A DNA stretch of 64,000 bases from Roseovarius atlanticus (GTDB lineage Bacteria; Pseudomonadota; Alphaproteobacteria; Rhodobacterales; Rhodobacteraceae): NCBI RefSeq assembly GCF_001441615.1, contig NZ_LAXJ01000003.1, positions 248,001 to 312,000 on the forward strand. Reading direction: 5' to 3'. The position numbers and the translations under genes were made by a program. The notes beneath the pieces are model-generated. The model had not been told where the DNA came from, did not search any database, and worked only from the letters and a program-made list of their open reading frames with translations. How positions within the stretch are numbered: position 1 is the first letter of the stretch; every line of letters starts with the position of its first letter. Positions 26,500 through 35,053 of the stretch are shown piece after piece.

Positions 26500-26539
26500 G
26501 TCGTTGGCGTGGTGGCCCCCGGTCGGGGGCCGCAGGGCG

Positions 26540-28084
26540 TTACTTGTACTTCTTGATCTCGCCCGAGCGCAGGCGCGAGGCGTAGCTTTGCAACTCGCGT
26601 TTCACGATGGGCATCAGGAAGTAGAGGCCGAGGATGTTGACCACGGCCATGGCAAAGATCGCGGCATCGGAGAAGTCGATCACCGGGCCGAGGCTGGCCG
26701 CCGCGCCGATCACCACGAAGACGCAGAAGATCAGCTTGAAGATCAGCTCCTTGGTCTGGCCTTCGCCGAAGAGGTAGGTCCACGCCTTCAGCCCGTAATA
26801 GGACCAGCTGAGCATCGTGGAGAAGGCGAAGAGGATCACCGCCACCGCCAGGATATACTTGAACCCGTCGATCGAGGACTGGAACGCCGCCGATGTCAGT
26901 GCGACGCCGGTGTTGTCGCCCACGGTCTGGATCGCGGTGCCTGCCTCGTTCAGCACGAAGAGGCCGGTTTCGGGGTCGGTGATCAGCTGATCGGTGATGA
27001 TGATGACCAAGGCCGTCATGGTGCAGACCACGACCGTGTCGATGAAGGGCTCCAAGAGCGAGACGAAGCCTTCGGTGATCGGTTCCTTGGTGCGCACCGC
27101 CGAGTGGGCGATGGCCGCCGAGCCCACGCCCGCCTCGTTCGAGAAGGCGGCGCGGCGGAAGCCCTGGATCAGCGCGCCGACCATGCCGCCGGCGACGCCG
27201 AGGCCGGTAAAGGCGCCCTCGAAGATGCGCCCGAAGGCGGTGCCGATCTGGTCGAAGTTCATCAGGATGATGATGAGCGCGGTGCCCACGTAGAGGATAC
27301 CCATGAAGGGCACGACCTTTTCGGTGACGCGGGCGATGGATTTCAGACCGCCGACGATCACGGCGAAGACGACCGCCGCCATGATGAGGCCGGTGATGTA
27401 ACCGGGGTATTCGCCGAAGACGTTGGTCAGCTGGGCGTGGGCCTGGTTGGCCTGGAACATGTTGCCGCCGCCAAGCGCGCCGAGGATGCAGAAGATCGAG
27501 AAGAGCACGGCCAGGATGCCGCCGCCGAAGATGCCGCGTTCCTTGAAGCCCTTGGACAGATAGTACATCGGGCCGCCCGAGACCTTTCCGTCGGGATATT
27601 CGTTGCGGTATTTCACGCCGAGCGTGCATTCGGTGAACTTGGACGCCATGCCCAGAAGGCCGGCGAGGATCATCCAGAACGTGGCCCCCGGACCGCCGAT
27701 GCCGATGGCCACCGCGACGCCCGCGATGTTGCCAAGGCCCACGGTGCCTGAAAGGGCCGTGGCCAGCGCCTGGAAGTGGCTGACCTCGCCCGCGTCGTTG
27801 GGATCGGAATAGTCGCCCTTGACCAGCGAGATGGAATGGCCGACCCAGCGCAGCTGCACCAGACCGAAATAGATGGTGAAGACGGTGGCGGCGATGACCA
27901 GCCAGCCCACGATCCACGGGAAACTGGTGCCGGGAAAGTTGGAGAAGATCAGGCTGACAAACCAGCCGGTGGAATTGGCGAAGACCTCGTTGACGGTTTC
28001 GTCGATGGATTGCGCCAGGGCCGGGGCGCTGAGCGCCGGCAGGGCGAAGAGCGCCGCCAGGGGCGTCTTGACTGCATGTTTCAT
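26540..28084 (-). CDS. Alanine/glycine:cation symporter (AGCS family)
   Basis: 514 aa. An N-terminal signal-like segment (MKHAVKTPLAALFALPALSAPALAQ begins the protein) is followed by about 11 membrane helices. AGCS signatures: ALSGTVGLGNIAGVAVAI, GGPGATFWM, GGPMYYLSKG, FRRAAFSNEAGVGSAAIAHSA and FSTMLSWSYYGLK. It imports alanine or glycine with Na+ or H+. Start 28084 has GAGGGA about six bases upstream; the open frame extends further but overlaps the uspA gene. The 41-base gap to uspA on the same strand suggests one operon. Confidence 0.92.
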   Translation of the reverse strand: MKHAVKTPLAALFALPALSAPALAQSIDETVNEVFANSTGWFVSLIFSNFPGTSFPWIVGWLVIAATVFTIYFGLVQLRWVGHSISLVKGDYSDPNDAGEVSHFQALATALSGTVGLGNIAGVAVAIGIGGPGATFWMILAGLLGMASKFTECTLGVKYRNEYPDGKVSGGPMYYLSKGFKERGIFGGGILAVLFSIFCILGALGGGNMFQANQAHAQLTNVFGEYPGYITGLIMAAVVFAVIVGGLKSIARVTEKVVPFMGILYVGTALIIILMNFDQIGTAFGRIFEGAFTGLGVAGGMVGALIQGFRRAAFSNEAGVGSAAIAHSAVRTKEPITEGFVSLLEPFIDTVVVCTMTALVIIITDQLITDPETGLFVLNEAGTAIQTVGDNTGVALTSAAFQSSIDGFKYILAVAVILFAFSTMLSWSYYGLKAWTYLFGEGQTKELIFKLIFCVFVVIGAAASLGPVIDFSDAAIFAMAVVNILGLYFLMPIVKRELQSYASRLRSGEIKKYK

Positions 28085-28125
28085 GTGTGTCCCTCGATTA
28101 TTGTCGTTGAATGCGTGGCGCATGA

Positions 28126-28560
28126 TCACGGTACGATGGTGACCGGCACGGGGGCCGCCTGTGCCAGGCTGCCCGCGACCGAGCCGAAGAGGCGCGACGA
28201 GAGCGCCGAGTGGCCGGTGCGGCCGATCACGATCATCTCGGCGTTGTTTTCCTTGATGATCTCGATCAGCGTGTCGGCGATATGGCCATAGCGCAGAACC
28301 GTCGTGGCGGTGATGCCGGCATCGGACAGTTGTTTCAGGACAGGCTTGAGCAGCGCGTCCTCGGCGCGGGCCAGTTCCTCCTTGCGGCGCATGTGCCGTT
28401 CTTCGAGCTCTTCCTTGGTGAGAAAGGAATAGGGGGACCATTCCAGCACATGGGCGACGATAAGCTCCGCGCCTTGTGCCTTTGCCAGGGTGGTTGCGAA
28501 GTCCAGAGCCGCCTTGGCGCTTTCACTGTCGTCAAATCCCAGGACCAGTTTTTTTGACAT
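28126..28560 (-). CDS. Universal stress protein (UspA family)
   Basis: 144 aa, single Usp domain. It starts KKLVLGFDDSESAKAAL, with the ATP-binding signature VIGRTGHSALSSRLFGSVAGSLA near the C-terminus (G-2x-G-9x-G(S/T) class), so probably an ATP-binding Usp. Upstream of the AGCS symporter; UspA genes next to membrane transporters often modulate them (inference). Confidence 0.92.
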   Translation of the reverse strand: MSKKLVLGFDDSESAKAALDFATTLAKAQGAELIVAHVLEWSPYSFLTKEELEERHMRRKEELARAEDALLKPVLKQLSDAGITATTVLRYGHIADTLIEIIKENNAEMIVIGRTGHSALSSRLFGSVAGSLAQAAPVPVTIVP

Positions 28561-28715
28561 TGTTCTCTCCTGTCTTTTTATTCCGGATCGGAATTCCGGA
28601 AGCGTAGACGCAAAAGGCGAGTCGGCGCGAGGATTTTCAATTTATGTAGGCAGGGCGGTGCCGTAGGGGACTTTCCGGTCCTTCCCGGGTGCACCCGGTT
28701 CGCAAACGGCAGGGA

Positions 28716-28737
28716 GGTCCCGGATCAGGTCCGGGAC
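28716..28737. repeat. REP-like GC hairpin after amn
   Basis: GTCCCGGA-TCAGG-TCCGGGAC, a perfect 8-bp stem, 27 bases after the amn stop. It has the same CCCGG(G/A)xCAxG(C/T)CCGGGAC character as the hairpin at 31702-31729, suggesting a dispersed extragenic palindrome that may also stop transcription. Confidence 0.6.
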
Positions 28738-28763
28738 GGGTGTTCTTTGGCGCTTGTAGGGTC

Positions 28764-30248
28764 CTAGAGAAACGCGGTCTCGTCAAAGCTGCGCAGCTTT
28801 CGGCTGTGGATGCGTTCGAGGGGCATGTCGCGGATGTGCTCCATCGCGCGGATGCCGATCATCAGGTGGCGCGCCACTTGGGTCTTGTAGAAATCGCTGG
28901 CCATGCCGGGCAGTTTCAGCTCGCCGTGCAGCGGTTTGTCGGACACGCACAGAAGCGTGCCGTAGGGGACGCGAAAGCGAAAGCCGTTTGCGGCGATGGT
29001 GGCGCTTTCCATGTCGAGCGCGATGGCGCGCGACTGGCTGAGGCGCTGGACCGGGCCGGACTGGTCGCGCAGCTCCCAGTTGCGGTTGTCGAAGCTGGCC
29101 ACGGTGCCGGTGCGCATGACGCTTTTCAGCTCGTAGCCTTCCAGTTCGGTCTCGGCGGCAACCGCCTTTTCCAGCGCGATCTGCACCTCGGCCAGCGCCG
29201 GGATGGGCACCCAGGCGGGCAGGTCGGCATCGAGCACCGCGTCTTCGCGCAGATACGCGTGGGCCAGGACGAAATCGCCCAGCGACTGCGAGTTGCGCAA
29301 GCCCGCGCAGTGCCCGACCATGATCCAGGCATGGGGACGCAGGACGGCGATGTGGTCGGTCGCGGTCTTGGCGTTCGAGGGGCCGACGCCGATATTGACC
29401 AGCGTGATGCCCGCGCCATCCTTGCGCTTGAGGTGGTAGGTGGGCATCTGCGGCAGCTTGGAGGTGGGGCGCAGCACCTCGTCGGGGCCGGTGATGGCCG
29501 CGTCGCCTGGACCGACAAAGCTGTCGTAGCCGCTGTCGGGATTGGCGAGGACCTTGCGGGCATAGGCCTCGAACTCGGCCACGTAGAACTGGTAGTTGGT
29601 GAACAGGACGTGGTTCTGGAAATGCTCGGGCGCGGTGGCGGTGTAATGCGCCAGCCGCGCGAGAGAATAGTCCACGCGCTGGGCCGTGAAGGGGGCAAGC
29701 GGCGCCGGGTTCTCTTGCATCACGGTGTAGGTGCCGTTGACGATGTCGTCATTGGTGTTCGACAGGTCCGGCACGTCGAAATAGTCGCGCAGGGTGAAAT
29801 CCGACGCGCCCTGTTGCGGGACGGTGATCGAAGGATCGTTGGCAACGGCGAAATGCACCGGCATGGGGGTGTCCGACACGCCGATGGTGACCGGCACCTC
29901 GTGGTTGTCCAGCAAAAGGCCGATCTGCTGGGTCAGGTAGTTGCGGAACATGCGTGGCCGGGTGACCGTGGTGGCATAGGTGCCCGGCTGGGCCAAGTGG
30001 CCGAAGCTGAGGCGGCTGTCGATCTTGGCATAGCTGGAGGTGCTGATGCGGATCTCGGGGTAGAAGGCGCGCACGGGGCGCGAGGGCTGCCCGTCGCGCA
30101 TGGCAGCCAGGAACGAGTCGCAGAGAAACCGCACGGCCTCGTCATAGAGCGCGATCAGGTGGTCGACCGCCTGGGCCGCGTCGGTGAAACTGCGTGGCGC
30201 GGGGGCCTTGGGGCTGTGAAAGCGGCCATCATTGGCGTTATGAGCCAT
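28764..30248 (-). CDS. amn: AMP nucleosidase
   Basis: 494 aa, the length of E. coli Amn. It hydrolyses AMP to adenine and ribose 5-phosphate. It has the N-terminal Amn-specific domain (residues 1-180: RISTSSYAKIDSRLSFGHLAQPG and TRPRMFRNYLTQQIG). A phosphorylase-like C-terminal domain follows, with GITLVNIGVGPSNAKTATDHIAVLRPHAWIMVGHCAGL and ALDMESATIAANGFRFRVPYGTLLCVSD. Start 30248 (MAHNANDG) is chosen as the usual N-terminus; the frame continues upstream antisense to the next gene. A GTACC palindrome sits immediately before the start. Confidence 0.95.
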   Translation of the reverse strand: MAHNANDGRFHSPKAPAPRSFTDAAQAVDHLIALYDEAVRFLCDSFLAAMRDGQPSRPVRAFYPEIRISTSSYAKIDSRLSFGHLAQPGTYATTVTRPRMFRNYLTQQIGLLLDNHEVPVTIGVSDTPMPVHFAVANDPSITVPQQGASDFTLRDYFDVPDLSNTNDDIVNGTYTVMQENPAPLAPFTAQRVDYSLARLAHYTATAPEHFQNHVLFTNYQFYVAEFEAYARKVLANPDSGYDSFVGPGDAAITGPDEVLRPTSKLPQMPTYHLKRKDGAGITLVNIGVGPSNAKTATDHIAVLRPHAWIMVGHCAGLRNSQSLGDFVLAHAYLREDAVLDADLPAWVPIPALAEVQIALEKAVAAETELEGYELKSVMRTGTVASFDNRNWELRDQSGPVQRLSQSRAIALDMESATIAANGFRFRVPYGTLLCVSDKPLHGELKLPGMASDFYKTQVARHLMIGIRAMEHIRDMPLERIHSRKLRSFDETAFL

Positions 30249-30250
30249 AC

Positions 30251-30263
30251 TGTACCCGGTACA
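30251..30263. promoter_or_regulatory. Palindrome abutting the amn start codon
   Basis: TGTACC-C-GGTACA, a perfect 6-bp dyad with one central base, two bases upstream of the amn ATG and 80 bases before the divergent glyoxalase-like gene. It occupies the place of a ribosome binding site, and no other good one is visible for amn, so it could act as an operator or block translation. Confidence 0.45.
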
Positions 30264-30342
30264 TTCAACTTTTGTGGCGCACGTTGACAGAGCGGGGGGC
30301 GGTTCGCAAGCTGGCGCGGATTTGGGTGTGAGGGAGGGCACG

Positions 30343-30780
30343 ATGGATTTCGAGACGGTGAGGCCGGAGGTGTTCGGCGCGTCGCTGCGGGGGATGGGGC
30401 TGAACCTGCTGGTGCGGGACGTGGCGCGCGAGGTGGCGTTCCTGGAGACGGTGTTCGGGATGACGGGCCACCGGGTGAGCGGGGATTTCGCGATCATGGC
30501 CTATGGCGATCAGCTGATGCAGCTGCATGTCGATGCCACCTATGGCAGCCACCCCGCGCTGGGGCTGTTGCCCGAAAGCGGCCCGCGCGGGGCGGGGGCG
30601 CAGATCCACCTGTTCGACAGTGACCCGGACGAGGCGGCGGACAAGGCCGAGGCGGCGGGCGGGCACGTGTTACAGCCGCCGACGGACAAGCCGCACGGCC
30701 TGCGCGAGACCACCATTCTGTGCGAGAACGGCTATGCCTGGGTGGCGTCACGGCCGCTGGAGGATATATCTGGCGGGTGA
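30343..30780 (+). CDS. Glyoxalase/bleomycin resistance (VOC) family protein
   Basis: 145 aa, a paired beta-alpha-beta-beta-beta fold. The N-terminal module is GMGLNLLVRDVAREVAFLETVFGM; the second is AQIHLFDSDPDEAADKAEAAGG, ending GLRETTILCENGYAWVASRPL, typical of PhnB/glyoxalase-like proteins. Substrate unknown. ATG 30343 has AGGGAGGG seven bases upstream. It is 17 bases from the next + strand gene, so likely co-transcribed. Confidence 0.85.
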   Translation: MDFETVRPEVFGASLRGMGLNLLVRDVAREVAFLETVFGMTGHRVSGDFAIMAYGDQLMQLHVDATYGSHPALGLLPESGPRGAGAQIHLFDSDPDEAADKAEAAGGHVLQPPTDKPHGLRETTILCENGYAWVASRPLEDISGG

Positions 30781-30797
30781 GGCAAGAGGAGAGCGGC

Positions 30798-31664
30798 ATG
30801 GGCAAGGTATTGCTGTCATTCGGCCACGGCTTTTCGGCGCGGGCGCTGGCGCGGCGGCTGGTGCCGCAGGGCTGGCGCGTGATCGGGACGACCCGAAGCG
30901 CGGAGAAGGCCGAGGCGCTGCGGGACGAGGGCGTGGAGGGCGTGGTCTGGCCCGGAAGCGACCTGTCGGAGGCGCTGGGGGCGGCGACGCATCTGCTGAC
31001 ATCCGTCAGCCCGGGCGAGGAGGGCGACCCGGTGCTGAACGCGCTGGGCGACGATATCGCCGCCATTGCGGGCCGGCTGGACTGGGCCGGGTACCTGTCG
31101 ACCACGGGGGTCTACGGCGACCACGAGGGCGACTGGGTGGACGAGGACAGCCCGCTGGAGCCGTCGACCGAACGGGGGCAGAAGCGGGTGGTGGCGGAGG
31201 CCGCGTGGGCGGCGATACCGGGCCTGCCGCTGCATATCTTCCGGCTGGCGGGGATTTACGGCCCCGGGCGCGGGCCGTTTGAGAAGGTGCGCCGTGGCAC
31301 GGCGCGGCGGATCATCAAGAAGGGGCAGGTGTTCAGCCGGACCCATGTGGAGGATATCGCGCAGGTGCTGGAGGCGTCGATCAACCGGCCCAATCCGGGT
31401 GCGGCCTACAACGTCTGCGACGACGATCCGGCGCCGCCGCAGGACGTGATCGGTTATGCGGCGGAACTCTTGGGCCTGCCGTTGCCGCCGTCGGTGGATT
31501 TCGAGGAGGCGGAGATGAGCCCGATGGCGCGGTCGTTCTATGCGGAATCGAAACGGGTGGAGAACCGCCGGATCAAGGACGAATTGGGCGTGGTGTTGAA
31601 GTATCCCGATTACAAGGCGGGATTGGAGGCGTTGTTGGCGGAAGAGGAGGCGCGTGCGGGGTGA
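30798..31664 (+). CDS. NAD-dependent epimerase/dehydratase-like (YeeZ-type SDR)
   Basis: 288 aa, extended SDR fold. The dinucleotide loop is unusual: LLSFGHGFSARALARRL replaces the standard GxxGxxG. Then YLSTTGVYGDHEGDWVDED (active-site Thr/Tyr region), FRLAGIYGPGRGP and RTHVEDIAQVLEASI are standard. GAGGAGAG lies before ATG 30798. YeeZ-like proteins are predicted sugar-nucleotide or small-molecule oxidoreductases with unknown substrate. Confidence 0.87.
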   Translation: MGKVLLSFGHGFSARALARRLVPQGWRVIGTTRSAEKAEALRDEGVEGVVWPGSDLSEALGAATHLLTSVSPGEEGDPVLNALGDDIAAIAGRLDWAGYLSTTGVYGDHEGDWVDEDSPLEPSTERGQKRVVAEAAWAAIPGLPLHIFRLAGIYGPGRGPFEKVRRGTARRIIKKGQVFSRTHVEDIAQVLEASINRPNPGAAYNVCDDDPAPPQDVIGYAAELLGLPLPPSVDFEEAEMSPMARSFYAESKRVENRRIKDELGVVLKYPDYKAGLEALLAEEEARAG

Positions 31665-31676
31665 CGTTGGCGCGGT

Positions 31677-31700
31677 GCGTGGGTTTTCACCCACCCTACG
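31677..31700. repeat. 24-bp palindromic extragenic repeat, copy 1
   Basis: It contains GTGGG-TTTT-CACCCAC and is identical over 24 bases to 51998-52021. Both copies lie between convergent genes (here the epimerase and folC), fitting a REP-like element with a terminator role. Confidence 0.8.
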
Positions 31701-31701
31701 A

Positions 31702-31729
31702 GGCCCCGGGGCAAGCCCGGGACGGGGCC
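31702..31729. repeat. GC-rich hairpin between convergent epimerase and folC genes
   Basis: GGCCCCG (31702-31708) pairs perfectly with CGGGGCC (31723-31729). It directly follows the 24-bp repeat and ends six bases from the folC stop. Probably a REP-like element that also terminates convergent transcription. Confidence 0.6.
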
Positions 31730-31734
31730 GAAAA

Positions 31735-33009
31735 TCAGCCGTTTTCGCGCAGGATCGCACCGGCGAGGTAGAGTGAGCCGCAAATGAGGATGCGGGCGGT
31801 TGGATCCTTGGCGGCGATGTTCTCGATCGCGGCGCGGGCGCTGGGCGCGGTGCCTGACGGCAGGCCCGCGTTGGCGGCGGCGGTGGCGGTGGCGTCGGCG
31901 GGCAGGGTGTTGGCCTCGCCCGGGATGGAAATGGCGGTGAGGCTTTGGGCGACGCCGGCGAGCGGCGAGAGGTAACCGGCGATGTCCTTGGTGTTGAGCA
32001 TGCCGCAGACAAGATGCGTGGGGCGCGGTGGCAGGGAGGCGAGGTGCGCGGCCAGGGCGCGGCCCGCGGCGGGGTTGTGGCCGCCGTCGAGCCAGAGTTC
32101 GGCCTGTGGTGCGGCCTCGGCCAGCGGGCCGGTGGAGAGGCGCTGCATACGGGCGGGCCAATGGGCTTGCGTGACCGCCGCCTCGAGCGCGGCATCGCCG
32201 AGGTCGAGGTGACGCAGGGCGGCGAGGGCGGCGCCGGCGTTCTCGTACTGATGTGCGCCGGGCAGGTTGGGGAGGGGTAGGTCGCGGAGGCCGGTTTCGT
32301 CCTGGTAGATCAGCCGCCCGCGTTCGGTGGTGACATGCCAGTGCTGACCGTGGGCCAGAAGGGGGCTGCGTGTGCGCTGGGCGGCAGCCTCGATGGCGTC
32401 CATGCCTTCCTCGTCCTGCGGGCCGACGATGCACGTGACGCCGCGTTTCAGGATGCCGGCCTTTTCAATCGCGATCTTGGCAAGCGTGTCGCCGAGGTAT
32501 TGTTCGTGGTCCATCGAGACCGGCGTGATGATGGTGAGCGCGGGGTTGGCGACGACGTTGGTGGCGTCGAGGCGGCCGCCGAGGCCGACCTCGAGCAGGG
32601 TGTAGTCGGCGGGGGTGCGGGACATGGCGAGGAGGGCGGCGCAGGTGGTGATCTCGAAATAGGTGATCGGCTCGCCACCATTGGCGGCGTAGCATTCGTC
32701 GAGCACCTCGGTCAGGTGCGGTTCGGTGATCAGCTCGCCCGCCAGGCGGATGCGTTCGTGGAAGCGCGCGAGGTGCGGCGAGGTGTAGGCGTGGGCCGTC
32801 TTGCCCGCGCCTTCGATGCCGGCGCGGATCATCGCCAGCGTCGAGCCCTTGCCGTTGGTGCCGGCGATGTGGATCATCGGGGGCAGCGCGTCCTGCGGGT
32901 TGCCCAGAGCCTGAAGCAGGCGCCAGACGCGGTCGAGCGTGAGGTCGATGATCTTGGGGTGCAGGGCCATCATCCGGTCGAGGATGACGTCCGATGTGGG
33001 GGCGGTCAT
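31735..33009 (-). CDS. folC: Bifunctional folylpolyglutamate / dihydrofolate synthase
   Basis: 424 aa, Mur-ligase fold. ATP loop [16 protein letters not shown], then [27 protein letters not shown] and [32 protein letters not shown] and [12 protein letters not shown]. It adds glutamate to dihydropteroate and folates. The start overlaps the accD stop (ATGA, 33006-33009), the usual accD-folC arrangement, so it is translationally coupled. Confidence 0.96.
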   Translation of the reverse strand: MTAPTSDVILDRMMALHPKIIDLTLDRVWRLLQALGNPQDALPPMIHIAGTNGKGSTLAMIRAGIEGAGKTAHAYTSPHLARFHERIRLAGELITEPHLTEVLDECYAANGGEPITYFEITTCAALLAMSRTPADYTLLEVGLGGRLDATNVVANPALTIITPVSMDHEQYLGDTLAKIAIEKAGILKRGVTCIVGPQDEEGMDAIEAAAQRTRSPLLAHGQHWHVTTERGRLIYQDETGLRDLPLPNLPGAHQYENAGAALAALRHLDLGDAALEAAVTQAHWPARMQRLSTGPLAEAAPQAELWLDGGHNPAAGRALAAHLASLPPRPTHLVCGMLNTKDIAGYLSPLAGVAQSLTAISIPGEANTLPADATATAAANAGLPSGTAPSARAAIENIAAKDPTARILICGSLYLAGAILRENG

Positions 33010-33968
33010 TTCTCCGAGTCGTCCGCGGTCTGGTCAGCGGCCGCGTCGGACTGTGCCGCGTCCTGAAGCTCTTCCTCGATCGGCAGTTCGGGCGCGGGGA
33101 GGTCGGCGGTGACGGCGGGCGGCAGGTTCAGCAACATGCGCAGGATGGTTATGAGTTCGGTGCGCATCTGGCCGCGCGGGGTGACACGGTCGAGCATACC
33201 GTGGTCGAGCAGGTACTCGGCGCGCTGGAAGCCCTCGGGCAGTTTCTCGCGGATGGTCTGTTCGATGACGCGCGGGCCGGCGAAGCAGATGAGCGCGCCC
33301 GGCTCGGCGATATGGACGTCGCCCAGCATGGCGTAGGAGGCCGTGACGCCGCCCGTGGTGGGGTGGGTCAGCACGACGATATAGGGCAGGCCGGCCTCTT
33401 TCAGCATCTGCACGGCGACGGTGGTGCGGGGCATCTGCATGAGCGACAGGATGCCTTCCTGCATCCGGGCGCCGCCGGCGGCGGAAAAGAGCACGAGGGG
33501 GCGGTTGAGTTTCACCGCCTCTTCGGCGGCGGCGATGATGGCGTTGCCGACATACATGCCCATGGAGCCTGCCATGAACGAGAAATCCTGCGCCGCCGCG
33601 ACGATGGGGGTGCGGCCGATCTCGCCCGAGGCCACCAGCATCGCCTCGGTCTCGCCGGTCGCCTTTTGGGCGGCACGCAGGCGGTCGGGATATTTCTTCT
33701 GGTCGCGAAAGTGCAGCGGGTCGGCGGTGGGCTGGGGCACGGCGACGGGGGTGAAAGTGCCGCCGTCGAACAGGGCGGTGAAGCGGTCGCGCGGTGTGAT
33801 CGCCATGTGGTGGCCGCAGGAGGTGCAAACGTTGAGGTTCTCGCGCAGTTCGCGGTGGAACAGCATGGTTCCGCACTCGTCGCACTTGGTCCACAGGTTC
33901 TCGGGGATCTCGCGGCGCGAGAAGATCGAGTTGATGCGCGGACGCACGTAATTGGTGATCCAGTTCAT
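33006..33968 (-). CDS. accD: Acetyl-CoA carboxylase carboxyltransferase subunit beta
   Basis: 320 aa. The zinc ribbon has C29, C32, C48 and C51 ([18 protein letters not shown]). The carboxyltransferase core has [33 protein letters not shown] and [16 protein letters not shown]. It transfers carboxyl from carboxybiotin to acetyl-CoA, the committed step of fatty acid synthesis, with AccA. The acidic Ala/Asp C-terminal tail is variable in the family. First gene of the accD-folC operon. Confidence 0.97.
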   Translation of the reverse strand: MNWITNYVRPRINSIFSRREIPENLWTKCDECGTMLFHRELRENLNVCTSCGHHMAITPRDRFTALFDGGTFTPVAVPQPTADPLHFRDQKKYPDRLRAAQKATGETEAMLVASGEIGRTPIVAAAQDFSFMAGSMGMYVGNAIIAAAEEAVKLNRPLVLFSAAGGARMQEGILSLMQMPRTTVAVQMLKEAGLPYIVVLTHPTTGGVTASYAMLGDVHIAEPGALICFAGPRVIEQTIREKLPEGFQRAEYLLDHGMLDRVTPRGQMRTELITILRMLLNLPPAVTADLPAPELPIEEELQDAAQSDAAADQTADDSEK

Positions 33969-34029
33969 CGGTGGCCCAGTTCCCGTTGCAAATCGCCCCT
34001 GAAATAAGCCGTGCGCGGGGGAAATGCAA

Positions 34030-34926
34030 TCAGACGCGCAGGGCGAGGCGGGCGGTGAGCCAGCTGACCAGGAGCAGCATCAGGTCGAGCGGGGCCCAGA
34101 CCCAGAGCGCATCGGTGTCGCCCAGGGCGAACGGGTAGGTGTAAAGCGCCAGGCCGTCGAAATTGCCCGCGGGCGCGGCGACGAGGATGGCGAAGAAATT
34201 GTTGACGAAGTGCAGGCCGAGGGCGGCGCCGATGGTGCCGGTGCGGGCCGTGAGGTCGGCCGCGGCGATGCCGAAGAGCGTGGCCCAGCCGACGATCAGC
34301 CAGGTGGCGTCGCCGTTGATGACGGGGTCGTAATGCAGCAGGCCGAAGAGGATCGCGGGGACGATGATCCAGATGCGGGGATTGGCGAAGCGGGCGGCGA
34401 GCTGGCTTTGCAGGTAGCCGCGGAACACCAGTTCCTCGGCCCCGGTCTGAACCAGGATGGCTGGCAGGGCGAGGGGCAGGAAGGCAAGCCAGCTGGACGG
34501 GGCGAGGTTGGCCTCGGGCGTCAGGTCGGGCGTGGCGGGCAGCAGGATGGAAAGCGCGAGGTGCAGGCCCACCATGTAGAGGCAGACGCGGCCGAAATGC
34601 TGGCGCGCGCGAGGCCAGTCGCCCACGAAGCTGGGCAGGGGGCGGTCGTGCACGGCGCGCCCGGTGATGGCCAGCGCGAGGATGATGAAGCCGAAGATAT
34701 AAAGGTTGGCCAGGACGCCGTAAGGGGTGCCGCCGTTTGCCAGCGCGGCGGCGGTGTCATCGAGCGGTGCGCCGGGCAGGACCAGGTTGAGCAGCGCCGA
34801 GGCGGCGAAGATCGTGGACAGGAACAGGACCGACAGCATGACGCCGCCCAGTACCAGACGCACGAGCGACGCGGTGCGGCGGGCCGGGGCGACCAGGGCT
34901 TCGTGTGGGCGGTAGGCGTCGGACAT
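34030..34926 (-). CDS. CPBP-family intramembrane metalloprotease (Abi/CAAX-like)
   Basis: 298 aa with about eight membrane segments. The glutamate-zinc motifs of the CPBP family are present: [14 protein letters not shown] (EExxxR), FGLLHYDP (FxxxH) and [10 protein letters not shown] (HxxxN). Members cleave prenylated or membrane-bound peptides; some give bacteriocin self-immunity. Start 34926 (MSDAYRPHE) is chosen because upstream codons look non-coding. Targets unknown. Confidence 0.9.
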   Translation of the reverse strand: MSDAYRPHEALVAPARRTASLVRLVLGGVMLSVLFLSTIFAASALLNLVLPGAPLDDTAAALANGGTPYGVLANLYIFGFIILALAITGRAVHDRPLPSFVGDWPRARQHFGRVCLYMVGLHLALSILLPATPDLTPEANLAPSSWLAFLPLALPAILVQTGAEELVFRGYLQSQLAARFANPRIWIIVPAILFGLLHYDPVINGDATWLIVGWATLFGIAAADLTARTGTIGAALGLHFVNNFFAILVAAPAGNFDGLALYTYPFALGDTDALWVWAPLDLMLLLVSWLTARLALRV

Positions 34927-34984
34927 GGGACCAGAGCTAGGGCGCGGGGGCGTGGACCGCAATGGCGTTTGCGCAGGGGCGGCC

Positions 34985-35015
34985 AATTAAAAAACCCGGG
35001 CGCGAACGCCCGGGT
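34985..35015 (-). terminator. Rho-independent terminator of glnK-amtB
   Basis: CCCGGGCG (34995-35002), CGAA loop, CGCCCGGG (35007-35014), extended by an A-T pair. On the minus strand it runs into TTTTTTAATT. 39 bases after the amtB stop. Confidence 0.93.
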
Positions 35016-35053
35016 CAGGGTCAAGGGTCGGGAGGACCCATTCTGATTTCGTC

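Larger units (their letters stand above)
25993..26539. other. 547-base gene-free spacer with inverted repeat and hairpins
   Basis: No believable gene. From about 26140 the sequence looks like the mosaic, dispersed non-coding repeats common in roseobacter spacers (GTCCGCAATGGGCTTAAACC and following). It contains a perfect 17-bp inverted repeat (26264-26280 / 26382-26398) and the terminator of the convergent symporter gene (26471-26499). A GC hairpin GGCCCCCGGTCGGGGGCC lies near 26513-26530. Confidence 0.45.
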
